Assembly (NCBI GenBank): GCA_964416315.1
Contig: CAYQDR010000030.1
Location: 1 to 40,669 of the forward strand
Length of the DNA stretch: 40,669 nucleotides
Reading direction: 5' to 3'
DNA from: CAYQDR01 sp964416315
Lineage (GTDB): Bacteria > Methylomirabilota > Methylomirabilia > Rokubacteriales > DASRDR01
A program made the position numbers and the translations under genes. The notes under the pieces are model-generated. The model saw nothing but the letters and a program-made list of their open reading frames with translations, did not search any database and was not told where the DNA came from. Below, one piece after another: positions 22,413-30,071 of this stretch; the first letter of the stretch is position 1, and every line of letters starts with the position of its first letter.

Positions 22413-23906
22413 ATGCACACTCGAACGGGCGCGGAACAGCCCGCGTCATCGGATCGCCGACGAGCGCACGCGGCGCGGACCCCCAGGCCGGATTGCGGCA
22501 GGGTCAGCTCCTCCTTCCCGCGGCGCCACCGAGGACCAGGCCCGTTCCGGGTTGCGCCGCGCGCCGTGGGGGTCATTGGCCTGCTTACCGTATTCATGTT
22601 GGGCGTGCCGGCGTCGGCGGACGCCGCACGGCCGGTCGTCTACGTGGCGCCGATCGAGGGCGTGATCGACCTCGGCCTCGCCCCGTTCGTGCAGCGCGTC
22701 CTGGACGAGGCCGCCGGGGCCGATGCGGCGGCGGTGATCCTGGAGGTCAACACGTTCGGGGGGCGCGTGGACGCCGCCGTCCTGATCCGGGACGCCCTGC
22801 TCGGGAGCCGGGTCCGGACGGTCGCCTTCGTGAACAAGCGCGCCATCTCGGCCGGGGCCCTGATCAGCCTGGCGGCCGAGAAGATCGCGATGGCCGGCGG
22901 CGGGACGATCGGGGCCGCCACGCCGGTGCAACTCGGGCAGCCGGGCGGTCCGGCCCAGCCCGTGGCCGAGAAGACCGTGTCGTACATGCGCAAGGAGTTC
23001 CGGGCCACCGCCGAGAGCCGCAAGCGGCCGCCGGGGCTCACGGAGGCGATGGTGGACGCCGACGTGGAGATCCCCGGGGTGATCGAGAAGGGAAAGCTCC
23101 TCACCCTCACGACCGAGGAGGCCCTGACGCACGGGGTCGCGGATGTCCGCGCGGACAGCCTCGCCGCGGTCCTGGCCTGGCTGGACCTGGCTGGCGCGGA
23201 GGTGCGCCCGGCGACGCAGACGTGGGCCGAGACGCTCGTGCGCTTCCTGACCCACCCGGTGGTCAGCTCCCTCCTGATGACGGTCGGCATCCTGGGGATC
23301 ATCGTGGAGCTCCGCACGCCCGGCTTCGGCCTGCCCGGCGCGCTCGGCGTCGCCAGCCTCGCCCTCTTCTTCTGGGGCCACTGGCTGGTGCGGCTGGCGG
23401 GCTGGGAGGAGCTGTTGCTGGTCGGCACCGGGCTCCTCCTCCTCGCCGTCGAGCTCTTCGTCACGCCCGGCTTCGGGATCACCGGGGTCCTCGGGCTCGC
23501 CGCCCTCGTCGGCGGCCTGGGGCTGAGTCTCGTCGGCGCCGGGGCGACGTGGGAGGTCGTGCTCACCGCCGTCGGGCGAGTCGCGGTCTCGCTGCTGCTG
23601 GCGATCGCCGCCTCCCTGGGCTTCCTGCGCCTCCTCCCGCGCCTGCCGTTCGGCCGCCGGCTCGTCCTCGAGACCGAGCTGACGGCCGGCGAGGGCTTTG
23701 CGTCCGCACCGGTGACGGACCGCGCCTGGTTCGGTAAGCGCGGCACGGCGGCGTCGACGCTACGGCCGGCCGGGATCGCCGACATCGAGGGCGAGCGGGT
23801 GGATGTCGTCTCCGACGGGGAGTTCATCGACGCGGGGGAGTCGATCACGGTGGTCCGGGTCGACGGCAACCGGATCGTCGTGCGGCGGCTTCGCGGAAAG
23901 GACTGA
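22413..23906 (+). CDS. nfeD: NfeD-family membrane-bound serine protease (long form)
   Basis: 497 residues from ATG at 22413, which has a GGAGGG site; the first ~50 residues are basic and precede the signal/membrane segment (about 52-66), so a start closer to it is possible. A ClpP-class protease domain (about 75-255) has catalytic Ser147 in NKRAISAGAL and EVNTFGGRVDAAV. Four to five membrane helices (about 275-410) and a C-terminal OB-fold domain (about 430-497, ending VRVDGNRIVVRRL) follow. Long NfeD proteins cleave stomatin/flotillin-like partners; the floA gene begins four bases downstream. A nearby signal is a stem GCCCAGC/GCTGGGC at about 22289-22315. Confidence 0.88.
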   Translation: MHTRTGAEQPASSDRRRAHAARTPRPDCGRVSSSFPRRHRGPGPFRVAPRAVGVIGLLTVFMLGVPASADAARPVVYVAPIEGVIDLGLAPFVQRVLDEAAGADAAAVILEVNTFGGRVDAAVLIRDALLGSRVRTVAFVNKRAISAGALISLAAEKIAMAGGGTIGAATPVQLGQPGGPAQPVAEKTVSYMRKEFRATAESRKRPPGLTEAMVDADVEIPGVIEKGKLLTLTTEEALTHGVADVRADSLAAVLAWLDLAGAEVRPATQTWAETLVRFLTHPVVSSLLMTVGILGIIVELRTPGFGLPGALGVASLALFFWGHWLVRLAGWEELLLVGTGLLLLAVELFVTPGFGITGVLGLAALVGGLGLSLVGAGATWEVVLTAVGRVAVSLLLAIAASLGFLRLLPRLPFGRRLVLETELTAGEGFASAPVTDRAWFGKRGTAASTLRPAGIADIEGERVDVVSDGEFIDAGESITVVRVDGNRIVVRRLRGKD

Positions 23907-23910
23907 GCCC

Positions 23911-24900
23911 ATGGTCGGCATCGAAACGGGTGTGTTCGGAGCCCTCGCGCTCCTCATCCTGCTGCTCGCGGTCCTGGTCTTCCTGCTCTACCTGATTCCC
24001 ATTCCGCTCTGGATCGCCGCGTGGGCGTCGGGCGCGTATGTGGGACTGTTCACCCTCATCGGCATGCGCCTCCGCCGCGTGCCGCCCGGCACGATCGTCA
24101 CCGCAAGGATCAGCGCCGTCAAAGCCGGACTCGACATCTCCGTCAATGACCTCGAGGCCCACTACCTGGCGGGGGGGAATGTCGTGCGGGTCGTCAACGC
24201 GCTGATCTCGGCCGACAAGGCCAACATCCCGATGACCCTCAAGCGCGCGGCCGCCATCGATCTGGCCGGCCGCGACGTCCTGGAGGCGGTGAAGATGTCC
24301 GTCATCCCCAAGGTGATCGAGACCCCGCGGATCGCCGCCGTGGCCAAGGACGGTATCCAGCTCCACGCCATTTGCCGGGTCACCGTCCGGACGAACCTCG
24401 ACCGGCTGGTGGGCGGAGCCGGGGAGGAGACCGTCATCGCGCGCGTCGGCGAAGGCATGGTCAGCACCATCGGCTCGGCCGCGACCCACAAGGACGTGCT
24501 CGAGAACCCCGACCACATCTCCAAGCACGTGCTCTCCAAGGGGCTGGATGCGGGCACCGCCTACGAGATCCTGTCCATCGACATCGCCGACGTGGACGTC
24601 GGCGAGAACATCGGCGCCAAGCTCCAGATCGACCAGGCCAACGCCGACAAGCAGATCGCCCAGGCCAAGGCGGAGGAGCGGCGGGCGATGGCGGTGGCGG
24701 AAGAGCAGGAGAACCGGGCGAAGGTCGTCGCGGCCGAAGCCGAGGTGCCGCGGGCCATGGCCGAGGCCTTTCGCCAGGGCAACCTGGGGATCATGGACTA
24801 CTACCGGATGAAGAACGTGCAGGCGGACACGGCCATGCGCGAGGGCATCGCCGGCCTCGAGCAGGGTCCCGGCGGCGCCATGCCGCCACAGGGACGCTGA
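23911..24900 (+). CDS. floA: Flotillin-like protein FloA
   Basis: 329 residues, normal for FloA (YqfA family). Two hydrophobic segments at the N-terminus (about 8-52, hairpin-like) are followed by an SPFH domain (about 55-220; VNDLEAHYLAGGNVVRVVNALISADKANI) and a helical domain (KQIAQAKAEERRAMAVAEEQE, then QGNLGIMDYYRMKN). FloA organises membrane microdomains. It is paired with the NfeD protease upstream, the standard arrangement, and its stop overlaps the next gene (TGATG). Confidence 0.93.
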   Translation: MVGIETGVFGALALLILLLAVLVFLLYLIPIPLWIAAWASGAYVGLFTLIGMRLRRVPPGTIVTARISAVKAGLDISVNDLEAHYLAGGNVVRVVNALISADKANIPMTLKRAAAIDLAGRDVLEAVKMSVIPKVIETPRIAAVAKDGIQLHAICRVTVRTNLDRLVGGAGEETVIARVGEGMVSTIGSAATHKDVLENPDHISKHVLSKGLDAGTAYEILSIDIADVDVGENIGAKLQIDQANADKQIAQAKAEERRAMAVAEEQENRAKVVAAEAEVPRAMAEAFRQGNLGIMDYYRMKNVQADTAMREGIAGLEQGPGGAMPPQGR

Positions 24901-25298
24901 TGCCGCTGGAGCAGTGGCTCCTCCTCGCGCTCTTCGGGCTGGGGGCCGTCGCCCAGCTGCTTGCGCACCGGTACAGGCAGGTCAAGGGCCCCGGAGACCG
25001 CGCGGCGCATCCGGAGCAACCCGGGCGCCGGGACCGGACCGCGGGGCTAGCTGCGAGACCGGCGCCGAGCCCCAAGAGACCACCTGGGGCTCGGGCGGAG
25101 CCCAGCGGGGCCTCGCGCCCAGCTCCGATGGCCCCGGCCGGCGCGCGCCCGCCCGTTCGTTCTCGGCTCGGAACCCTCCAGGACGTCCGCCGCGGCATCG
25201 TGCTGATGACGGTGCTGGGGCCATGCCGGGCTCTGGGGGCGGCACCTCTCACTCCGGGCTCGCCGGGGCGCAGGAGCCCTCGAGAGGGCCACCCGTGA
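24900..25298 (+). CDS. Small membrane-anchored protein downstream of floA, unknown function
   Basis: 132 residues starting in a TGATG overlap with floA. An N-terminal membrane helix (MPLEQWLLLALFGLGAVAQLL) is followed by a basic Pro/Arg/Gly/Ala-rich linker (about 25-85) and a C-terminal segment RLGTLQDVRRGIVLMTVLGPCRAL that looks like a conserved amphipathic or membrane-inserted helix. The last ~20 residues are low-complexity and may be a run-on past an older stop. I do not recognise the family. Position suggests a FloA/NfeD accessory, possibly tethering something to the flotillin domain. Confidence 0.6.
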   Translation: MPLEQWLLLALFGLGAVAQLLAHRYRQVKGPGDRAAHPEQPGRRDRTAGLAARPAPSPKRPPGARAEPSGASRPAPMAPAGARPPVRSRLGTLQDVRRGIVLMTVLGPCRALGAAPLTPGSPGRRSPREGHP

Positions 25299-25348
25299 CG
25301 GGCATCGTGCCGGCGATGACACCGCCGTGAGAACCGCGCCAACTGGGC

Positions 25349-25399
25349 TTACTGCGTGGCGGAGTCCTTCTTGTGGACGTCGATGCCAATATAGTCCAT
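25349..25399 (-). pseudogene. IS110-family transposase, N-terminal remnant
   Basis: On the minus strand an ATG at 25399, with a good GAGGAGAGGGG site, opens MDYIGIDVHKKDSATQ and then TAA. The GIDVHKK motif is the start of IS110-family DEDD transposases and contains their first catalytic Asp. After KKDS the match is lost, so only 13-16 codons survive. The element's upstream sequence seems retained: the 150-bp repeat copy B begins 57 bases upstream. Too short for automatic gene calling. Confidence 0.7.
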
Positions 25400-25455
25400 G
25401 GCTGGCCCCTCTCCTCATGCGGCGTTGACCGCGTTAGCCGTCTGTGGGGCAGAGA

Positions 25456-25605
25456 TGGCGCGGGCCGCGTTGGCTGCCCCCCTCGAACCCGGGCCTCGAG
25501 TCTCCCGCCGGGCAGGTCCGCTCCCGCCAGCGCGACCGGCGCCGCGCGAACGAGCACAGCGCCTTGACGCCTCGCGCGAAACCGTGCTCTATTCCGACTA
25601 CGCCC
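25456..25605 (-). repeat. 150-bp dispersed repeat, copy B, upstream of the IS110 transposase remnant
   Basis: This is the second copy of the 18692-18841 repeat, same orientation, with about six substitutions and no gaps. Read on the minus strand it ends 57 bases before the transposase ATG, the position of the non-coding left end of IS110 elements, which in characterised members encodes the bridge RNA. Homology to copy A stops at 25605, a candidate element boundary. The non-coding-RNA reading is inference; no structure has been calculated. Confidence 0.7.
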
Positions 25606-25735
25606 TTGCGCCCGTGCGGCTGGGTGCTCGTGAAGCGCCTCGCCTGCGCCGAGACGACGCAGCACCGGTTCCCGCCCCGCCGGAACGGCGTCTACCCGGT
25701 CTGACCCCCGGGATGCGGCTGGACCTGTCGAACGG
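25606..25735. other. Intergenic sequence between repeat B and cobS
   Basis: No gene is seen. Short open frames exist but none has a recognisable product. The cobS ribosome-binding site is weak and no riboswitch motif is visible here, unlike the two later transcription units of the B12 locus. Confidence 0.4.
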
Positions 25736-26479
25736 ATGCGAAGCCTCATCGTCGCTTGCCGCTACCTGACCGCGCTGCCGCTGCCGCGGGAGGGAGTCCC
25801 AGGGAATCTCGGCCGTGCCGCCGGCTGGTTTCCGGTGGTGGGCCTCCTCCTCGGGCTCGCGCTGGCTGCTGCCGCGGTCCTCCTCGATCCCGTCCTCCCG
25901 CCGCTGGTCGGCGCCGTGCTGCTCGTGGCGCTGTGGGCCGGCCTCACCGGCGGCCTCCACCTCGACGGGCTCGCTGACACGCTCGACGGCCTGGGAGGCG
26001 GCTGGAGCCGCGAGGAGACCCTCGCGATCATGCGGGACGAGCGAGTCGGCGCCTACGGCGTCACGGGGGTCGCGCTCGTCATCGCACTCAAGATCGCCAC
26101 GCTCGCCAGCCTCGAGCCGGGGTTCCGCTGGCGAGCCCTGCTGCTCGCGCCGGCCCTCGGCCGGCTCGGCCCGCTCGTCCTGGCCCGCCTCTGCCCCCCC
26201 GCGCGGGCCGAGGGGGCGGGGCACGCGTTCGCGCTCGCGGTGAGCGGCCGGAGCCTCGCCGCGGCGGCCCTCGTCGCGGTGGCGGCCGCGCTCGGGCTCG
26301 TCGGCCCGTGGGGCGCACTCCTCGTCGCGGTCGTCGCGGCGGATGGGGCGGCGTTCGCGCTCTACCTCCGGCGCCGGCTCGGGGGGCTCACGGGCGACTG
26401 CCTCGGGGCGCTCGTCGAGGGGAGCGAGGCGGGGGTCCTGACGATCCTCTGCGCGCTCGCCTATCTCGGGGTGATCTAA
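25736..26479 (+). CDS. cobS: Adenosylcobinamide-GDP ribazoletransferase (cobalamin synthase)
   Basis: 247 residues, polytopic (six or so membrane segments). Family motifs are FPVVGLLLG near the N-terminus, GGLHLDGLADTLDGLGGG (Asp-rich, metal/substrate-binding) and RDERVGAYGVTGVA. CobS joins adenosylcobinamide-GDP to alpha-ribazole (or its phosphate) at the inner membrane, the last joining step of cobalamin assembly. It is the first gene of the B12 locus. A hairpin follows (26503-26529) before the CobC-like phosphatase. Confidence 0.95.
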   Translation: MRSLIVACRYLTALPLPREGVPGNLGRAAGWFPVVGLLLGLALAAAAVLLDPVLPPLVGAVLLVALWAGLTGGLHLDGLADTLDGLGGGWSREETLAIMRDERVGAYGVTGVALVIALKIATLASLEPGFRWRALLLAPALGRLGPLVLARLCPPARAEGAGHAFALAVSGRSLAAAALVAVAAALGLVGPWGALLVAVVAADGAAFALYLRRRLGGLTGDCLGALVEGSEAGVLTILCALAYLGVI

Positions 26480-26502
26480 TGCGAGCCGGCCCTCGATCCG
26501 CT

Positions 26503-26529
26503 CCCTCTCCCCCGGGTCGGGGGAGAGGG
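26503..26529. repeat. Dispersed hairpin repeat between cobS and cobC
   Basis: CCCTCTCCCCC (26503-26513) and GGGGGAGAGGG (26519-26529) form an 11-bp perfect stem with a five-base loop, followed by the GTGAG seen after related hairpins. It may attenuate or stabilise the cobS-cobC message. Same family as 16206-16291 and 28136-28161. Confidence 0.65.
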
Positions 26530-26553
26530 TGAGTTGAATCGGGGGCTGTTCTA

Positions 26554-27213
26554 GTGGCCTCCACCTGGGTCTACCTGATCCGTCACGGCGAGGTGGAGGA
26601 AGCCGCGCAGAAGCGCTTCTTCGGCCACACCGACGTCGCGCTCTCGCCGACGGGCCTCCGCCAGGTGGAGGCGCTCGGACGGCACCTCGGGCGGGAGGCG
26701 ATCGAAGCCGTCTACACGAGCGACCTCCGGCGGGCGCGGCAGTCCGGGGACCCGATCGCGGCGGCGCGGGAGATCGCGCCGGTGATCGACGCGGCGCTGC
26801 GGGAGGTGTACATGGGCCGCTGGGAGGGTCTCACGTTCCCGGAGATCCGGGAGCGCTACCCCGAGCTGATCGCAGCGTGGCTCGCGGACCCCGCGGCGGT
26901 GGCATTCCCGGAGGGCGAGAGCCTCGAGGCACTCCGGGCGCGCGCGATGCCCGCGCTCCAGGCGATCCTCGAGCGCCATCCGGGCGGGCGCGTCGCCGTC
27001 GTGGCGCACGGCGGGACGAACCGCGTGATCCTCGCCGAAGCCCTCGGCCTCCTGCTCCGGAACAGCCTCCGGATCGCCCAGGACTACGCCTGCGTGAACC
27101 TGATCGAGTACCGACGCTCGAGCGCGGTCGTCCACGCTCTCAACCAGCTCGTCGCCGGCGTCGCGGCCGTCCCGCCGGTCGAGACCAGCGCCCAGGAGGC
27201 ATCGCGCCCGTGA
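26554..27213 (+). CDS. cobC: Histidine phosphatase, probable alpha-ribazole phosphatase CobC
   Basis: 219 residues of the phosphoglycerate-mutase-like histidine phosphatase family. The phospho-accepting motif LIRHGE (His11), TSDLRRARQ (Arg59/60 region), catalytic Glu84 in LREVYMGRWEGL and second His152 in VVAHGG are all present. Next to cobS, the likeliest substrate is alpha-ribazole-5'-phosphate or adenosylcobalamin-5'-phosphate. The family is broad, so specificity rests on context. The start is GTG at 26554 with no clear ribosome-binding site. The stop overlaps the next gene (GTGA). Confidence 0.8.
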   Translation: MASTWVYLIRHGEVEEAAQKRFFGHTDVALSPTGLRQVEALGRHLGREAIEAVYTSDLRRARQSGDPIAAAREIAPVIDAALREVYMGRWEGLTFPEIRERYPELIAAWLADPAAVAFPEGESLEALRARAMPALQAILERHPGGRVAVVAHGGTNRVILAEALGLLLRNSLRIAQDYACVNLIEYRRSSAVVHALNQLVAGVAAVPPVETSAQEASRP

Positions 27214-27590
27214 GCGCGGCGCCCCTGGACTCGGTCCGGCTCGACCGGTGGCTCTGGGCGGCGCGATTCTACAAGACCCGGAGCCTGGCCCAGACCGCGT
27301 GCGATGGGGGAAAGGTGGACCTGAACGGCCAGGCGGCGAAGCCCGCTCGGCCCGTCCGTGTCGGCGACCGGCTCCGCGTGACGCTCGGGGAGTGGCGCCG
27401 CGAGCTGCTCGTGCGCGCGCTCGGCGAGCGGCGCGGGCCCGCCGCCGAAGCACGTGCGCTGTACGAGGACCTCTCCCCGCCGCCGCCTCCCCGGCCGCGG
27501 CGCTTGCTCCCGCCCGTCCTGCGGGCGCCCGGGCTCGGCCGTCCGACGAAGCGGGAGCGGCGGCTGATCGACCGCCTCCGGCCGCGATGA
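27210..27590 (+). CDS. S4-domain RNA-binding protein, Hsp15 (HslR)-like
   Basis: 126 residues. An N-terminal S4 domain, VRLDRWLWAARFYKTRSLAQ then GGKVDLNGQAAKPARPVRVGD, is followed by a basic Pro/Arg-rich tail ending in KRERRLIDRLRPR. This is the layout of Hsp15, which binds 50S subunits carrying stalled nascent chains. The start is GTG at 27210, overlapping the cobC stop, with GGAGG nearby. No B12 link is expected; it is probably a translational passenger. Confidence 0.87.
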   Translation: MSAAPLDSVRLDRWLWAARFYKTRSLAQTACDGGKVDLNGQAAKPARPVRVGDRLRVTLGEWRRELLVRALGERRGPAAEARALYEDLSPPPPPRPRRLLPPVLRAPGLGRPTKRERRLIDRLRPR

Positions 27591-28117
27591 ACGAAGCGTC
27601 CGAGCGGCGGGCGCTCCTCGGCATCGCGGTGCTCTCGGTCCTGGTGATCCTCGCCGTGGCGGCGCTCGTCCTCGGTCCGACGCCCCCCGGCGCGGCGCCG
27701 CCCTCCGTCCTGCCGACGCTTAACGCCTTGCTGAACGGGACGAGCGCTGCGCTGCTCACGGCCGGGTTCCTCTTGATTCGGCGGAAGCGGGTCGCGGCGC
27801 ACCGCGCGTGCATGCTGAGCGCGTTCGGCGTCTCCACGCTCTTCCTCGTTTCCTACGTCGTCTACCACGCCCAGGCGGGCTCGGTGCCGTTCCACGGCCA
27901 GGGCTGGATCCGGCCGGTCTACTTCACGCTCCTGCTCTCCCACATCGTCCTCGCGGCCGCGATCGTGCCGCTCGCGCTGACGACGATCTACCGGGCCTGG
28001 ACGGAGCGCTTCGACCGCCATCGGCGGATCGCCCGCTGGACGCTCCCGATCTGGCTCTACGTCTCGGTCACCGGCGTCCTCGTCTACTGGATGCTCTACC
28101 ATCTGGCGCCGCGCTGA
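27587..28117 (+). CDS. DUF420 integral membrane protein
   Basis: 176 residues with four to five membrane helices, the DUF420 (YozB-like) pattern: LPTLNALLNGTSAALLTAGFLLIRRKRVAAHRACM, then SYVVYHAQAGSVPFHGQGWIRPVYF and LLSHIVLAAAIVPLAL. His residues at helix ends resemble heme or metal ligands, and DUF420 genes often accompany cytochrome oxidase assembly, but no oxidase genes are here. It overlaps the previous gene (ATGA). Confidence 0.85.
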   Translation: MNEASERRALLGIAVLSVLVILAVAALVLGPTPPGAAPPSVLPTLNALLNGTSAALLTAGFLLIRRKRVAAHRACMLSAFGVSTLFLVSYVVYHAQAGSVPFHGQGWIRPVYFTLLLSHIVLAAAIVPLALTTIYRAWTERFDRHRRIARWTLPIWLYVSVTGVLVYWMLYHLAPR

Positions 28118-28135
28118 GCACCACCCTCACCCCGA

Positions 28136-28161
28136 CCCTCTCCCTCCGGGGAGGGAGAGGG
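28136..28161. terminator. Hairpin after the DUF420 gene, probable terminator, dispersed repeat family
   Basis: CCCTCTCCCTCC (28136-28147) pairs with GGAGGGAGAGGG (28150-28161), a 12-bp stem with a two-base spacer. It is preceded by CCCTCACCCC, the arrangement also seen at 16252-16291. It lies between the DUF420 gene and the first B12 riboswitch and probably ends the cobS transcript. There is no clear U-tract. Confidence 0.6.
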
Positions 28162-28225
28162 ACGAACAACGGCCGCGGCTTGACGGCGCCTCCGGCGGTC
28201 TGCTACGGTACGCGCAGCGTTCACG

Positions 28226-28401
28226 GGGTCCCAGGTGAGCCCCACCGAGGGGCCAAGAGGGAAGGCGGTGCGAGACCGCCGCGACCCCGTCACTGTGATC
28301 GGGGACGAACCCCGCGCGAGTACCACTGGCGCCGGGCAGCGGCGCTGGGAAGGGCGCGGGAAGTAGGACGATCCGAGAGCCAGGAAACCTGCCTGGGACC
28401 C
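28226..28401 (+). promoter_or_regulatory. Cobalamin (B12) riboswitch upstream of cobU
   Basis: A perfect 10-bp P1 stem brackets the element: GGGTCCCAGG (28226-28235) with CCTGGGACCC (28392-28401). Inside are the conserved GGGAAGGCGGTG core start (28258 on), GTCACTGTGATC, and the B12 box AGCCAGGAAACCTGCC (28378-28393). It should bind a cobalamin and shut off cobU-cobT-cbiA-btuFCD when corrinoid is plentiful. Downstream, GGGGAGG can pair with CTCTCCC near 28450, a possible expression platform; whether control is transcriptional or translational is not clear. Confidence 0.93.
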
Positions 28402-28483
28402 GAGTTCTCCTGACCGGTCTTCGAGGGGAGGCCCGGGTGCCGCAGACTCTCCCGCCGAGTCCAGACCCCCGCCTCAGCCCCCC

Positions 28484-29017
28484 GTGAGCGCCCGGACCGT
28501 CCTGGTCCTGGGCGGTGTCCGCGCGGGGAAGAGCGCCTACGCCGTGGTCCGAGCCGAAGCCCTCGGCGGCCGCGTCGCCGTCGTCGCGACGGCCGAGGCC
28601 GGCGACCCCGAGATGGCGGCCCGCATCGCGCGCCACCGGGCCGCGCGGCCCCGGGAGTGGCGGACCGTCGAAGCGCCGATCGCGCTCGCCGAGGCCCTCG
28701 CCGGCCTCGAGGGCCAGGCGGATACCGTTGTCCTCGATTGCCTGACCCTCTGGGTGTCGAACCTCCTCGCCCGGACGCCGGAGCTCCCGGACCACAGGCT
28801 CCTTGCCGAGGCCGGGCGGCTGACGGACCTGATCGGCCGGCAGCCCTTCGACCTCGTCGTCGTGTCGAACGAGGTCGGCTGGGGCGTCCACCCCGAGACG
28901 GCCCTCGGCCGGCGGTTCCGCGACGCCCTCGGCCTCGTCAACCAGGCGGTGGCGCGGGCCGCCCACGAGGTCGTGCTCCTCGTCGCGGGCTGCCCCTCGT
29001 GGCTGAAAGGACCGTAG
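28484..29017 (+). CDS. cobU: Adenosylcobinamide kinase / adenosylcobinamide-phosphate guanylyltransferase
   Basis: 177 residues, the CobU/CobP length. P-loop GGVRAGKS (10-17; most family members have RSGKS), the RHRAARP motif with His51, the residue guanylylated in CobU, and VLDCLTLWVSNLL and VVSNEVGWGVHPET are present. It phosphorylates adenosylcobinamide and adds GMP to give the GDP form used by CobS. The start is GTG at 28484, first gene behind the riboswitch. cobT follows four bases after the stop. Confidence 0.95.
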   Translation: MSARTVLVLGGVRAGKSAYAVVRAEALGGRVAVVATAEAGDPEMAARIARHRAARPREWRTVEAPIALAEALAGLEGQADTVVLDCLTLWVSNLLARTPELPDHRLLAEAGRLTDLIGRQPFDLVVVSNEVGWGVHPETALGRRFRDALGLVNQAVARAAHEVVLLVAGCPSWLKGP

Positions 29018-29021
29018 GCGC

Positions 29022-30071
29022 ATGCGCGCCCTCGACGACCTGCTCAGCCGCATCGCTCTGCCCGACCCGCGCGTCGCGCTGGCCGCGCACGAGCGCCTCG
29101 CCCGGCTCACCAAGCCCCCGGGAAGCCTCGGCCGGCTCGAGGAGTTGGCCGCGCGCGTGGCCCTCATCACCGGTGACCCGATGCCGAGGATCGAGGCCCC
29201 GGTCATCTTTACCCTGGCAGGCGACCACGGTGTCGTCGCCGAGGGGGTGAGCGCCTACCCGCAGGCGGTGACCGCCCAGATGGTCGAGAACTTCTGCCGG
29301 GGCGGGGCCGCGGTGAACGCGCTCGCACGCCACGTCGGGGCGCGCGTCGTCGTGGCCGACTTCGGTGTCGCGACGGACCTCGCGCCCCACCCGAATCTCG
29401 TTGCCCGGAAGGTCGGTCACGGGACGCGCAGCCTGGCGCGCGGACCGGCGATGACCTCCGCGGAGACGTGCGCCGCCGTCGAGGCCGGCGCGGCCCTCGT
29501 GGACGAGGCGGCGCCCGACTGCGTCGGCACGGGCGAGATGGGGATCGGGAACACGACGGCGGCGAGCGCGCTGACTGCCGCGCTGACCGGCGCCGCGGTC
29601 GAGGCCGTGACCGGGCGGGGGACCGGCGTGGACGAGGCGGGCTGGGCGCGCAAGGTGGGGGCGATCCGCAGTGCCCTCGAGGTCAACCGGCCCGACCCGC
29701 GCGACCCCCTCGGCGTCCTCGCCGCGCTCGGCGGCTTCGAGATCGCGGGCCTCGTGGGCGTGATCCTGGCGGGCGCCGGGCGGCGCGTCCCGGTCGTCCT
29801 CGACGGGTTCATCGCGACGGCGGCAGCGCTCGTCGCCGTCCGGCTCCGCGCCGAGGTTCGCGAGTACCTGGTCGCCGCGCACCGGAGCGCCGAGCCGGGT
29901 CACGCCCTCCTCCTCGAGACCCTCGGCCTCGCTCCCTACCTCGATCTCGGGATGCGGCTGGGGGAGGGGACGGGGGCCGCGCTCGGGATCGGCCTCATCC
30001 GGGCGGCGCTCGCCTGCTACCGCGAGATGGCGACGTTCAAGGACGCCGGGGTGTCGGAGCGGCTGCCGTGA
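29022..30071 (+). CDS. cobT: Nicotinate-nucleotide-dimethylbenzimidazole phosphoribosyltransferase
   Basis: 349 residues, standard size. Motifs TKPPGSLGRLEELA, FTLAGDHGVVAEGVSAYPQ, GTGEMGIGNTT and RLGEGTGAA with the catalytic Glu315 are intact. It transfers phosphoribose from nicotinate mononucleotide to the lower-ligand base (dimethylbenzimidazole or another benzimidazole), giving alpha-ribazole phosphate. The stop overlaps the cbiA GTG. Confidence 0.96.
   Translation: MRALDDLLSRIALPDPRVALAAHERLARLTKPPGSLGRLEELAARVALITGDPMPRIEAPVIFTLAGDHGVVAEGVSAYPQAVTAQMVENFCRGGAAVNALARHVGARVVVADFGVATDLAPHPNLVARKVGHGTRSLARGPAMTSAETCAAVEAGAALVDEAAPDCVGTGEMGIGNTTAASALTAALTGAAVEAVTGRGTGVDEAGWARKVGAIRSALEVNRPDPRDPLGVLAALGGFEIAGLVGVILAGAGRRVPVVLDGFIATAAALVAVRLRAEVREYLVAAHRSAEPGHALLLETLGLAPYLDLGMRLGEGTGAALGIGLIRAALACYREMATFKDAGVSERLP

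Noticed and set aside
25456..25605. tRNA-like T-arm motif (GGTTCGAG on the minus strand) in repeat copy B
   Set aside because: The flanking bases do not form the 5-bp T stem, copy A has a different base in the motif, and no acceptor or anticodon arms are found.
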